Positions 1 through 6,669 of a DNA stretch of 12,133 nt are shown here, in pieces (within the stretch, counting starts at the first letter, position 1; the number at the start of each line of letters is the position of its first letter). Made by a program: the position numbers and the translations under genes. The stretch comes from an uncultured Acetobacter sp. (GTDB lineage Bacteria > Pseudomonadota > Alphaproteobacteria > Acetobacterales > Acetobacteraceae): the NCBI GenBank assembly GCA_937900755.1, contig CALCDN010000206.1:1-12133 (forward strand). The letters are read 5' to 3'. The notes below the pieces were generated by a model. That model worked only from the letters and a program-made list of their open reading frames with translations. It was not told the origin of the DNA and did no database searches.

Positions 1-4
1 CATG

Positions 5-16
5 GCGTGGCCACGC
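5..16. repeat. 12-bp perfect palindrome
   Basis: GCGTGGCCACGC reads identically on both strands. It sits at the left edge of the window, upstream of the ABC transporter operon. It could be a regulator half-site pair or lie within the end of a gene that starts outside the window; nothing else in the sequence decides this. Confidence 0.3.
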
Positions 17-42
17 GGACGTGCCGGGGAGATGATCGGCTG

Positions 43-58
43 TTGCCCTCACGGGCAA
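43..58 (+). terminator. Small hairpin, possible weak terminator or leader stem
   Basis: TTGCCC-TCAC-GGGCAA forms a perfect 6-bp stem with a 4-base loop. It follows a TGA at 33-35 that closes the frame open from base 3, so it could mark the end of an upstream gene whose body lies outside the window. No T-tract follows it, so it is not a classical intrinsic terminator. It is followed directly by the 8-bp palindrome GGACGTCC (59-66). Confidence 0.25.
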
Positions 59-66
59 GGACGTCC

Positions 67-114
67 AGAATAACCCCGGATTTTCCGCGCCCTGTGGCCT
101 TGCAGGGTTATTCT
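67..114 (+). promoter_or_regulatory. 10-bp perfect inverted repeat ahead of the ABC transporter operon
   Basis: AGAATAACCC (67-76) and GGGTTATTCT (105-114) are exact reverse complements separated by 28 bases. The spacer itself contains a small stem, CGGA-TTT-TCCG (77-87). The element ends 28 bases before the probable ATG of the first permease gene. Such an arrangement could be an operator for a dimeric or tetrameric repressor with two spaced half-sites, or a stem-loop in the leader mRNA. The sequence does not resemble the E. coli NikR operator halves GTATGA/TCATAC. No convincing sigma-70 or sigma-54 promoter was recognised next to it. Confidence 0.45.
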
Positions 115-142
115 TGCCCCCTTTGACTTGATAAACGCAGGC

Positions 143-1153
143 ATGATGACAAAGCCGTCCGACACGCACCCATCTTCCGCCGGACCATGGAAAAGTGCTC
201 TGCGGTCCTTGCTGCGCAACCGCTCGGCCCTTGCCTCCCTTGCCGTTCTTGGCCTTATCGTGCTGGCATGCCTGTGTGCGCCCTTCTACGCCCGTTCCAT
301 TGCCCACACTGACCCGTTCGTATCCAACGTGGCTGGCACCCTTGTGCTGAACGGGCAGGATACGGATATCATGCAGCCCAACGACAACCCGCTGCATCTG
401 GGCCTCAGCCCCATTGGGCCAACATGGCGCGCCACCTACCTGCTGGGAGCGGACAGCCAGGGACGCGACATTATGGCCCGCCTGCTTTACGGCGGGCGGA
501 ACTCGCTACTTATTTCCTTCTCTGCCGCAGTGCTCTGCCTTGGCATGGCGGGTGTGGTGGGCATTGCCGCCGGTTTTTTTGGGGGCATTACAGACATGGT
601 CCTGTGCCGGTTGATGGATATCATGTGGGCCGTGCCTGTTTACCTGTTCGCCATATCGCTCTCCATTGTCACAATCACATCGGGCCTGCGGGTTGGTCCC
701 TTTGTCATCGAAGCCGACAACCTGCTCATTCCCATTGTCATTATTGCGCTGGTCTATGTCCCCTATGCCGCCCGCCCGGTGCGTGGGCGGGTCATTGCCC
801 TGCGGCAGGCGGAATTTGTGACCGCGGCCAAATGCCTTGGCGTGCCCCGCTGGCGCATTGTGCTGCGCGACATTCTGCCCAACGTCAGTACCACACTTGT
901 TGTTATGGGGCCCTTGCTCATGGCCATGGCGCTTCTGGCGGAAAGTGCGTTGTCCTTCCTGTCTATTGGGGTGCAGGCGCCCGCCGCATCGTGGGGGACA
1001 ATCATCCTTGATGGGGAGGGGCTGATTTACACCCGACCCATGGTGGCCATTGCCCCTGGGCTGGCCATTGTTGCCGTAGTACTTGCCCTGAATATTCTGG
1101 GCGATGGGCTGCGTGACGCGCTGGACGTGCGCGACACCTCCCGGCGTGAATGA
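143..1153 (+). CDS. dppC: DppC/NikC-family ABC transporter permease
   Basis: This is an inner-membrane permease subunit of a peptide/nickel-type ABC importer. From the ATG at 143 it is 336 residues long. A first membrane helix lies at about residues 29-49 and is followed by a long periplasmic segment, as in OppC/DppC N-terminal regions. The family motif LGADSQGRD is at about 101-109. The cytoplasmic coupling (EAA-type) loop, EFVTAAKCLGVPRWRIVLRD, is at about 224-243 and would dock on the ATPases. Several further hydrophobic helices run to the C-terminus. The start is uncertain: an in-frame TTG at 128 and a second ATG at 146 exist, and none has a strong Shine-Dalgarno sequence. It is the first of four co-directional transporter genes. 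In canonical dpp/nik operons the B permease comes first; here C precedes B. Substrate cannot be read from the permease; peptide or nickel are both possible. Confidence 0.9.
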   Translation: MMTKPSDTHPSSAGPWKSALRSLLRNRSALASLAVLGLIVLACLCAPFYARSIAHTDPFVSNVAGTLVLNGQDTDIMQPNDNPLHLGLSPIGPTWRATYLLGADSQGRDIMARLLYGGRNSLLISFSAAVLCLGMAGVVGIAAGFFGGITDMVLCRLMDIMWAVPVYLFAISLSIVTITSGLRVGPFVIEADNLLIPIVIIALVYVPYAARPVRGRVIALRQAEFVTAAKCLGVPRWRIVLRDILPNVSTTLVVMGPLLMAMALLAESALSFLSIGVQAPAASWGTIILDGEGLIYTRPMVAIAPGLAIVAVVLALNILGDGLRDALDVRDTSRRE

Positions 1154-1154
1154 G

Positions 1155-1160
1155 AGGAGA
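1155..1160 (+). promoter_or_regulatory. Ribosome binding site selecting the GTG start of the DppB-like gene
   Basis: AGGAGA lies 8 bases before GTG 1169 and 14 bases before the alternative in-frame ATG at 1175. The spacing favours the GTG. Confidence 0.6.
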
Positions 1161-1168
1161 ACCAGAGC

Positions 1169-2143
1169 GTGACCATGCCTCTCCTGCGCCGTCTGGGCCA
1201 AACGGTTTTTGTCCTGTTCGGCATCTCCACCCTGGTGTTCGCCGTTTTTTTCGCAACCCCCGGCGCTGACCCCACAGCCCGTATTGCCGGGCGCAACGCG
1301 GCCCCCCAAACCATGGAAAAAGTCCGCAAGGAATATGGTTTTGACCGCCCCCTGCCCGTGCAATACGCCATCATGATGAAAAAGCTGTTCATCACGCGTG
1401 ACCTGGCGAGTTACGCCAACCGTGGCGAACTGGTGGTGCCAGAAATCATGCGCGCGGCCCCCGTTACACTCTCGCTCGTAAGTGGGGCCGCCATTGTGTG
1501 GGTGGTGCTGTCCATTGGCATGGGAGTGCTCGCCGCCGCCTTCAAGGGAACATGGATAGACCGGACACTCATGATGGCGGGGCTGATCGGCATTTCCATT
1601 CCCGTGTTCTGGCTTGGCCAGGTTGTGAACCTGATCACCCAGAACCGCTACCATGACACGTGGCTGTTCTCCTGGGTGCCGGGGCTGGGGTATGTGCCGT
1701 TTACCCAAAGTCCTTCGGGGTGGTTTTGCGCGCTGGTCATTCCGTGGTGTGTTCTGGCGGTCATGTTTGTCGGTATTTACAGCCGCATTTTACGGGCCGA
1801 CCTGGTAGCCATCATGGGCGAGGATTTCATGCGTACGGCCCGCGCCAAGGGCCTGTCCCCCTCGCGCGTGCTGCTCCGCCATGGCCTGCGCACCGCACTC
1901 ATCACATTTGTTTCGCTCTTCGGCATGGATTTTGCCCAGCTTGGCGGAGGGGGCGCATTGCTGACGGAGGTGGTGTTCGGCCTGCCCGGCGTGGGGCGGC
2001 TGACCTATCAGGCACTCAACAGCCTTGACCTGCCGCTTATCATGGCCACGGTCATGTATTCCGCCGTCTTTGTGGTGCTGGCCAATGCCGTGGTGGATGC
2101 GGCCTACCTTTTTCTCGACCCACGGGTGCGCGATGTCCGCTGA
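1169..2143 (+). CDS. dppB: DppB/NikB-family ABC transporter permease
   Basis: This is the second inner-membrane permease of the importer, 324 residues, partner of the DppC-like protein encoded 15 bases upstream. The N-terminal helix (about residues 10-29), with the following ATPGADPTA and EYGFDRPLPVQY stretch, is typical of DppB/OppB/NikB proteins. Membrane segments follow at about 100-125, 134-154 and 185-206. The coupling loop DFMRTARAKGLSPSRVLLRHGLR is at about 219-241, and the conserved late segment LLTEVVFGLPGVGRL is at about 264-278. The GTG start is preferred because AGGAGA lies 8 bases upstream; ATG 1175 is the alternative. Its last codons overlap the next gene, so the two are probably translationally coupled. 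The length is normal for the family. Confidence 0.9.
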   Translation: MTMPLLRRLGQTVFVLFGISTLVFAVFFATPGADPTARIAGRNAAPQTMEKVRKEYGFDRPLPVQYAIMMKKLFITRDLASYANRGELVVPEIMRAAPVTLSLVSGAAIVWVVLSIGMGVLAAAFKGTWIDRTLMMAGLIGISIPVFWLGQVVNLITQNRYHDTWLFSWVPGLGYVPFTQSPSGWFCALVIPWCVLAVMFVGIYSRILRADLVAIMGEDFMRTARAKGLSPSRVLLRHGLRTALITFVSLFGMDFAQLGGGGALLTEVVFGLPGVGRLTYQALNSLDLPLIMATVMYSAVFVVLANAVVDAAYLFLDPRVRDVR

Positions 2144-3173
2144 CATGTCCTCTCCCCCCCTGCTGGAGGTGCGCGACCTGTGCGTCAGCTTTACCATGCG
2201 CGGGCAGAATATTCCCATTGTCGAGAATATTTCCTTCAACATGGGCACCCAGGAAATTCTGGGGCTTGTGGGGGAGTCCGGTTCGGGCAAATCCATAACC
2301 GCCATGGCGCTGATGGGGCTGATTGACACGCCCGGCGTGCGCATAACCGGCTCCGCGCGCTTCAAGGGGCAGGATATTCTCGGTCTTTCAGGCAGGCAAC
2401 TCCGTACCCTGCGCGGGCGGGAGATCGCCATGATCTTTCAGGACCCGATGACAGCCTTCACCCCAGTTTACACCATTGGCTGGCAGATTGATGAGCAACT
2501 GTGCGTTCACCAGAAACTCTCGCGCAGGCACGCCCGTGCCCGCACGGTGGAACTGCTGGGAGAAATGGGGGTGCCAGACCCCGCCAATACCGCAAACCGT
2601 TACCCGCACCAGCTTTCCGGCGGGTTGCGCCAACGCGCCATGATCGCCATGGCCCTGTCATGCAATCCCTCACTGCTGATCGCGGATGAACCCACCACGG
2701 CGCTGGACGTAACCGTACAGGCCCAGATACTGGACCTGATGCGCAACCTGCGCAAAACCCATGGCTCGTCCGTTCTGCTGATCACCCACGACATGGGTGT
2801 TGTGGCCGAAACATGTGAGCGCACACTGGTCCTGTATTCGGGCCGTGTGGCCGAAGCGGGAACAACGCAGGACCTGTTCGCCCACCAGCAACATCCCTAT
2901 ACCGCAGCCCTTCTGGCCTCCATCCCGCCCATGAGCGGCCCACGGCCAGACCGGCTCCCGGCCATACCCGGCGGACCACCCCAGCCGGTGGAGCGCCCCG
3001 GGGGGTGCGCCTTTGCCCCGCGCTGCGCCTATGCCCACGCCACCTGCCAACCCGCCCCGCCACCGCCGTTGCGCACGGTTGGGCCATACCATCAGGTTGC
3101 CTGCGTGCTACCGGGCGAGGGCACGCCCCTGCCCCCTCGCACAATAGCCACTACACCATCCCTCGCCCTGTAA
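2133..3173 (+). CDS. dppD: DppD/OppD-family ABC transporter ATPase
   Basis: This is a cytoplasmic ATP-hydrolysing subunit of the importer, 346 residues from ATG 2133. Walker A GESGSGKS is at residues 47-54, the ABC signature LSGGLRQR at 161-168, Walker B LLIADEPTTALD at 181-192, and the switch histidine lies in LLITHDMG. The C-terminal oligopeptide-transporter (oligo_HPY) domain follows, with cysteines at about 292, 298, 305 and 324 (CX5CX6CX18C). This cysteine set is common in the family and has been linked to an iron-sulfur cluster in some members. The ATG at 2133 overlaps the preceding stop by 11 bases; ATG 2145 (4 residues shorter) is equally possible. The long C-terminal domain is absent from short NikD proteins, which argues for a Dpp/Opp-type substrate. 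Confidence 0.93.
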   Translation: MSADMSSPPLLEVRDLCVSFTMRGQNIPIVENISFNMGTQEILGLVGESGSGKSITAMALMGLIDTPGVRITGSARFKGQDILGLSGRQLRTLRGREIAMIFQDPMTAFTPVYTIGWQIDEQLCVHQKLSRRHARARTVELLGEMGVPDPANTANRYPHQLSGGLRQRAMIAMALSCNPSLLIADEPTTALDVTVQAQILDLMRNLRKTHGSSVLLITHDMGVVAETCERTLVLYSGRVAEAGTTQDLFAHQQHPYTAALLASIPPMSGPRPDRLPAIPGGPPQPVERPGGCAFAPRCAYAHATCQPAPPPPLRTVGPYHQVACVLPGEGTPLPPRTIATTPSLAL

Positions 3174-3181
3174 GGTGCCCC

Positions 3182-4201
3182 ATGCGCTCCCGCCAACCCA
3201 GCCCACAGGCGCCAGATACGCCACAGACACCCAACACCCCCCTTCCCCTCCTGGAGGTCAGGGACGTTTACAAAACCTACGCGCTCAAAGGGGGGCAGAC
3301 CCTCAAGGCGGTTGACGGTGTTTCCTTTACCGTCAGGCCCGCGGAGGTGCTGGGTCTTGTGGGGGAGTCCGGGTGTGGCAAGTCCACACTGGGGCGCTGC
3401 CTGCTGCGCCTGAGCGATGTTTCATCCGGGCAGGTCATTTTTGACGGCCAGGACATAACTCACCTGCCCGAGCGCACAGTACGCCCCCTGCGCCAACAGA
3501 TGCAGATGGTGTTCCAGGACTCTCATGCCTCTCTCAACCCGCGCAGGCGCGTAGGGGACCTGCTGGCCGAACCTTTGCGGGTGCACCGCGCACCAGATGG
3601 CACCAAACGCTCTTGCGCCTCCATAGCCCACAGGCTGGCCGAACTGATGGAACTGGTCAGCCTGCCCCTGTCCGCCCTTGAGCGCTACCCGCATGAGTTT
3701 TCCGGTGGGCAGCGCCAGCGCATCAACATTGCCCGCGCCCTTGCCCTTGCGCCCCGCCTTGTCGTGGCGGATGAGCCGGTTTCAGCGCTGGATGTGTCGG
3801 TTCAGGCCCAGATTGTGAACCTTTTTACAGACCTGCAAAAACATCTTGGCCTGACGTATGTTTTTATTGCCCATGACCTTGCCGTCGTGCGCCAGATATC
3901 CACCCGTGTTGCCGTCATGTATCTTGGGGCCATTGTGGAACTTGGTGAAACAGACACCGTTTTACACAATTCCGCCCACCCCTACACCATCGCGCTAACA
4001 CGCGCAGTACCCCGCCCGATTGTGGGTGCGCCACAGCATGCCCCCTTGCATGGCGAAATTCCAAGCCCCGTCAACAAACCTTCAGGGTGCCGCTTTCATA
4101 CACGCTGCCCGGTCGTGCAGCCACGCTGCCAGACGGACACCCCCCTGTTACGGCAGGTCAGCCCCAACCATGACGTTGCCTGCCATTATCCCGTTTTGTA
4201 A
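3182..4201 (+). CDS. dppF: DppF/OppF-family ABC transporter ATPase
   Basis: This is the second nucleotide-binding subunit of the importer, 339 residues, expected to pair with the DppD-like ATPase on the inner face of the membrane. After a Pro/Gln-rich N-terminal stretch (residues 2-22), Walker A GESGCGKST is at 61-69, the signature FSGGQRQR at 173-180, Walker B LVVADEPVSALD at 193-204, and the switch histidine lies in FIAHDLA. The C-terminal oligo_HPY domain carries cysteines at about 303, 309, 316 and 334 (CX5CX6CX17C), mirroring its partner. ATG 3182 lies 8 bases after the previous stop and is preceded by AAGGTG at 3173-3178. The frame is open farther upstream (from 3005), but that part overlaps the end of the preceding gene and is not family-like. 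It is the last gene of the operon and converges with rpoN. Confidence 0.93.
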   Translation: MRSRQPSPQAPDTPQTPNTPLPLLEVRDVYKTYALKGGQTLKAVDGVSFTVRPAEVLGLVGESGCGKSTLGRCLLRLSDVSSGQVIFDGQDITHLPERTVRPLRQQMQMVFQDSHASLNPRRRVGDLLAEPLRVHRAPDGTKRSCASIAHRLAELMELVSLPLSALERYPHEFSGGQRQRINIARALALAPRLVVADEPVSALDVSVQAQIVNLFTDLQKHLGLTYVFIAHDLAVVRQISTRVAVMYLGAIVELGETDTVLHNSAHPYTIALTRAVPRPIVGAPQHAPLHGEIPSPVNKPSGCRFHTRCPVVQPRCQTDTPLLRQVSPNHDVACHYPVL

Positions 4202-4268
4202 AATTCAGGAATATTGCAAAAAAAACGGGCTTGGGGGGAGTGTTTTGCACACAGGTTCACGCACGCTG
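4202..4268. other. Short intergenic region between convergent operons
   Basis: These 67 bases separate the stop of the DppF-like gene from the stop of rpoN. They contain an A8 run (4218-4225), which is a T8 tract in the leftward rpoN transcript, and a weak TGCAAAA/TTTTGCA pair (4215-4221 and 4243-4249) with a 21-base loop. No strong GC-rich bidirectional hairpin is visible, so how either operon terminates is unclear. Confidence 0.4.
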
Positions 4269-5594
4269 CTATACCAGAAATTCCTGCACCTTGCGGGCGA
4301 ATGAAGAGCGTATGCCCATGCTCTGACGATATTTGACAACCGTGCGCCGCGACACCTTGAATCCCTGCTTTTCCAAAACGTCCACCAAGGCGCTGTCGGA
4401 CAGGGGGTTGTCCGGTTTTTCCTCCCGTACAACCCGGCGCAGGCAGGCCCGTGCGGCAGCCGCCGCACGCGGAGGCACCTGCCCATGACGGCCGACCTGC
4501 GCTGTAAAAAAGAACCGGAGCGGCAGAACCCCATTAGGGGTGGACACGTATTTGTCCGCCACAAGCCGACTGACGGTACTTTCATGGAGTTGCATGTCCT
4601 GTGCAATCCGAAGCATGGTCAGCGGGCGCAGGGCCTCGACACCCCGGCTCAAAAACTCCGGCTGACGGGCCAGAATTTTCTGCCCCAGCAACACAAGGCT
4701 TCTGCGCCGCCGGGCCACAACATTCAAAAGCCACCGTGCATCCGTCACCCAGCCCCTGATCTGCCCGCGTTCCTGCTCATTCATGCGGGGGGAAAGCTGG
4801 CCGCGCAGCGTAACATTCAGCATCAGGCTCTGCGCCCGGTCCGGGTAGGCAAAAACCTGCCACTGTCCCTGCTCATCCTGCTCAACACGCAGTTCCGCCT
4901 TGCGCTGCAGGGCAGGCTCGGCCACGGGGCGGCAGTATGGATAAGGATTGAGCCGTTGCAGCACACGGAGCATCCGCTCCAGCTGTTGTGCACTGACACC
5001 GCACAACGCCGCCAGCCCCACCCGGTCCCCTTTGACCAGACGGCCAAGATTTGCCAGCAGGCGCGTAAAAGCCGCATCCAGAGCCCCTTCATCCTCAAGT
5101 TGCGCGGCAAAACACTCGGCTACGGACAGTGCTCCCACCCCCACCGGCTCCAGCCGGAGCAGGTATTGCCGCGCCTCTTCCGCGCAGTCATGCCGCACGC
5201 CCCGGCTGTGGCAGAATGTCTCCATGACGCGAGATGACAGGCGGCCATATTCATCAACCTCTTCCAACAGCATCGCGGCCAGACGCCGCAGCCATTGTGG
5301 CCTGGTGGAAAGAGCAATCTGGCCAAGCAACTGCTCCTCGACCGATACAGGGGCCGCTGCCAGCCACTCCGTGTCCACCGGCGTGGCGTTTGGCCCGGAT
5401 GGGGCCGGGTCGCGGGGGCCTTGGTCAAACTCCCAGTCTGGCAGTTCCAGAAATGGGTTCTGTTCCACCTGTTCAAGAATGTAGGCTTCCATTTCTGGCT
5501 GTGGCAGGCGCAGCAGCCTTAATGATTCACGCATGCGGGGCGTTACGGCAACCCCCTGCCTATGCCGAACCTTCTGCTCCAGAACCGGGCGCAT
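4269..5594 (-). CDS. rpoN: RNA polymerase sigma-54 factor RpoN, compact variant
   Basis: Sigma-54 directs RNA polymerase to -24/-12 promoters that need an ATP-dependent enhancer-binding activator. The protein is 441 residues, shorter than the E. coli RpoN of 477. Region I, which binds activator and blocks isomerisation, is recognisable at residues 16-50 (VTPRMRESLRLLRLPQPEMEAYILEQVEQNPFLE) but is poor in glutamine. The acidic/linker region II is short (about 51-80). The core-binding domain follows. The DNA-binding part has the helix-turn-helix LRIAQDMQLHESTVSRLVADKY at about 328-349 and the RpoN box SRRTVVKYRQ at 415-424, against the usual ARRTVAKYRE. The start ATG follows the HoxN-type stop by 9 bases with no clear Shine-Dalgarno, suggesting coupled translation. 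As last gene of the hyp operon it may be a dedicated sigma factor for the hydrogenase genes; that is inference. Confidence 0.93.
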   Translation of the reverse strand: MRPVLEQKVRHRQGVAVTPRMRESLRLLRLPQPEMEAYILEQVEQNPFLELPDWEFDQGPRDPAPSGPNATPVDTEWLAAAPVSVEEQLLGQIALSTRPQWLRRLAAMLLEEVDEYGRLSSRVMETFCHSRGVRHDCAEEARQYLLRLEPVGVGALSVAECFAAQLEDEGALDAAFTRLLANLGRLVKGDRVGLAALCGVSAQQLERMLRVLQRLNPYPYCRPVAEPALQRKAELRVEQDEQGQWQVFAYPDRAQSLMLNVTLRGQLSPRMNEQERGQIRGWVTDARWLLNVVARRRRSLVLLGQKILARQPEFLSRGVEALRPLTMLRIAQDMQLHESTVSRLVADKYVSTPNGVLPLRFFFTAQVGRHGQVPPRAAAAARACLRRVVREEKPDNPLSDSALVDVLEKQGFKVSRRTVVKYRQSMGIRSSFARKVQEFLV

Positions 5595-5603
5595 GATGCG
5601 GGG

Positions 5604-6668
5604 TCAGGGCTGTGTGCGGGATAGGGGCGCCAGGACCGCCGCCCGCCGCGCCGCCATTTTATCCCACGCAAAGGCGCCACCCCATAACGCAAGAAAAGCC
5701 CCCATGATGGCGCTGCCCAGAAGTGGAAAATGTTCCGCCAGCGCCCCGGCCATGCGCACAAGGCCCGTGCCCGTAGCACCGCTGTCCCCAAGGCCCGCAA
5801 CATATTCGGTTGCGCCAACCCCTATGGCCGCAAGGGCGGACACACCGGTAATGGCCAGGTTATAAATCTGTCGCAGCATGCGTGTGTGGGCACTCCAGCC
5901 ATAGGCCCGCATCATCAGCACGGCGTCCAGCGTGTCTATGGCGGACATGGCCGCCGTAAACAGCAGGGGGAACATGAGAACTCCCACAAGCCCAAGCCCC
6001 TGGCCGCTCTGGGCCGCAGCCAACCCCAGCAGGCCCACCTCGGTTGCGGTATCAAACCCCAGCCCGAACAGGAAACCAAGCGGGTACATCTGCCATGACC
6101 GCCCGATAAGCCCGAAGACCGGGCGGAACAGCCCCGCCATCAACCCGCCGGGCAGTGTCTCGGGCATATCTGTTTTTTTACGGAACAGCCGCCACTGCCG
6201 CACTGCCGCATACACATTGTACCCCGCCATGAGGAACAGGAACGTAATGGACACGGCCGAGCCAATACCGCCCCCCACAAGGTGCCAGCGCTCCAGCCAG
6301 TCATGCGTGGGTAAAATGGCCAGAAACAGCACGGCAAGGCAGACAACCGAGGAATGACCGAGTGAAAAGAACAGCCCCGCCCCCAGCGGGGAACGCCCGG
6401 CAACCATGAGCTTGCGGGTCACAAGATCAATGGCCACAATATGGTCCGCATCCATGGCGTGGCGCAGGCCAAACACCCATGCCAGCAGGGCCGACGCCAA
6501 AAGCGTGCCACTCCCCCCAAGGCGGAACCACGCCGCCCCCCACGCAACGGCGTTGAACACAAGCAAAGCCGCCAGCAGCCTGTAGCCCTGCGCGCACCGG
6601 GCGGCCATAACGGCTTTGTCCGGCGGGCAGGCGAGGCCCGGCACCAGAACAGACGGGTCTTGCCGCAT
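5604..6668 (-). CDS. hoxN: NiCoT-family nickel/cobalt permease (HoxN/NixA type)
   Basis: This is a secondary transporter in the cytoplasmic membrane, likely importing Ni2+ for the hydrogenase made by the neighbouring genes. It has 354 residues and about eight hydrophobic segments. Family signatures in order are RHAMDADHIVAID at about 69-81, FSLGHSSVV at 101-109, LGFDTATEVG at 203-212, and LFTAAMSAIDTLDAVLM at 236-252. The metal-binding His and Asp residues of the first signature are kept (H70, D73, D75, H76). However, the Asn that usually follows (AIDNxTRKL) is Leu82 here, and the later signature has Ala where Gly is usual (AAM, LDAV). Metal preference between Ni and Co may therefore differ. 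It starts one base after the hypE stop; AAGGA at 6678-6682 supports the ATG at 6668. It is followed after 9 bases by rpoN. Confidence 0.93.
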   Translation of the reverse strand: MRQDPSVLVPGLACPPDKAVMAARCAQGYRLLAALLVFNAVAWGAAWFRLGGSGTLLASALLAWVFGLRHAMDADHIVAIDLVTRKLMVAGRSPLGAGLFFSLGHSSVVCLAVLFLAILPTHDWLERWHLVGGGIGSAVSITFLFLMAGYNVYAAVRQWRLFRKKTDMPETLPGGLMAGLFRPVFGLIGRSWQMYPLGFLFGLGFDTATEVGLLGLAAAQSGQGLGLVGVLMFPLLFTAAMSAIDTLDAVLMMRAYGWSAHTRMLRQIYNLAITGVSALAAIGVGATEYVAGLGDSGATGTGLVRMAGALAEHFPLLGSAIMGAFLALWGGAFAWDKMAARRAAVLAPLSRTQP

Positions 6669-6669
6669 A

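Noticed and set aside
1..126. Frame open from the left edge to TGA 124-126, as a possible end of an upstream gene
   Set aside because: The translation is arginine/proline-rich with no family-like feature. The alternative frame ending at TGA 33-35 is equally possible, so no gene end can be assigned.
128..145. TTG start for the first permease, five codons upstream of ATG 143
   Set aside because: No Shine-Dalgarno precedes it and the extra residues are not needed by the family; ATG 143 or 146 is more likely.
506..1708. Long 400-codon open frame on the minus strand opposite both permease genes
   Set aside because: It is antisense to two well-supported genes in GC-rich DNA; its product is rich in Gly, His, Gln and Asn with no recognisable domain, typical of a shadow frame.
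2260..3390. Near-identical stretches around the two Walker A regions as a DNA repeat
   Set aside because: The similarity (TTGTGGGGGAGTCCGG in both) is confined to conserved P-loop codons of paralogous ATPases and is not a mobile or recombinational repeat.
4215..4249. Possible bidirectional terminator between the convergent operons
   Set aside because: Only a 7-bp AT-rich stem with a 21-base loop; the T8 tract on the minus strand is not preceded by a stable GC-rich hairpin.
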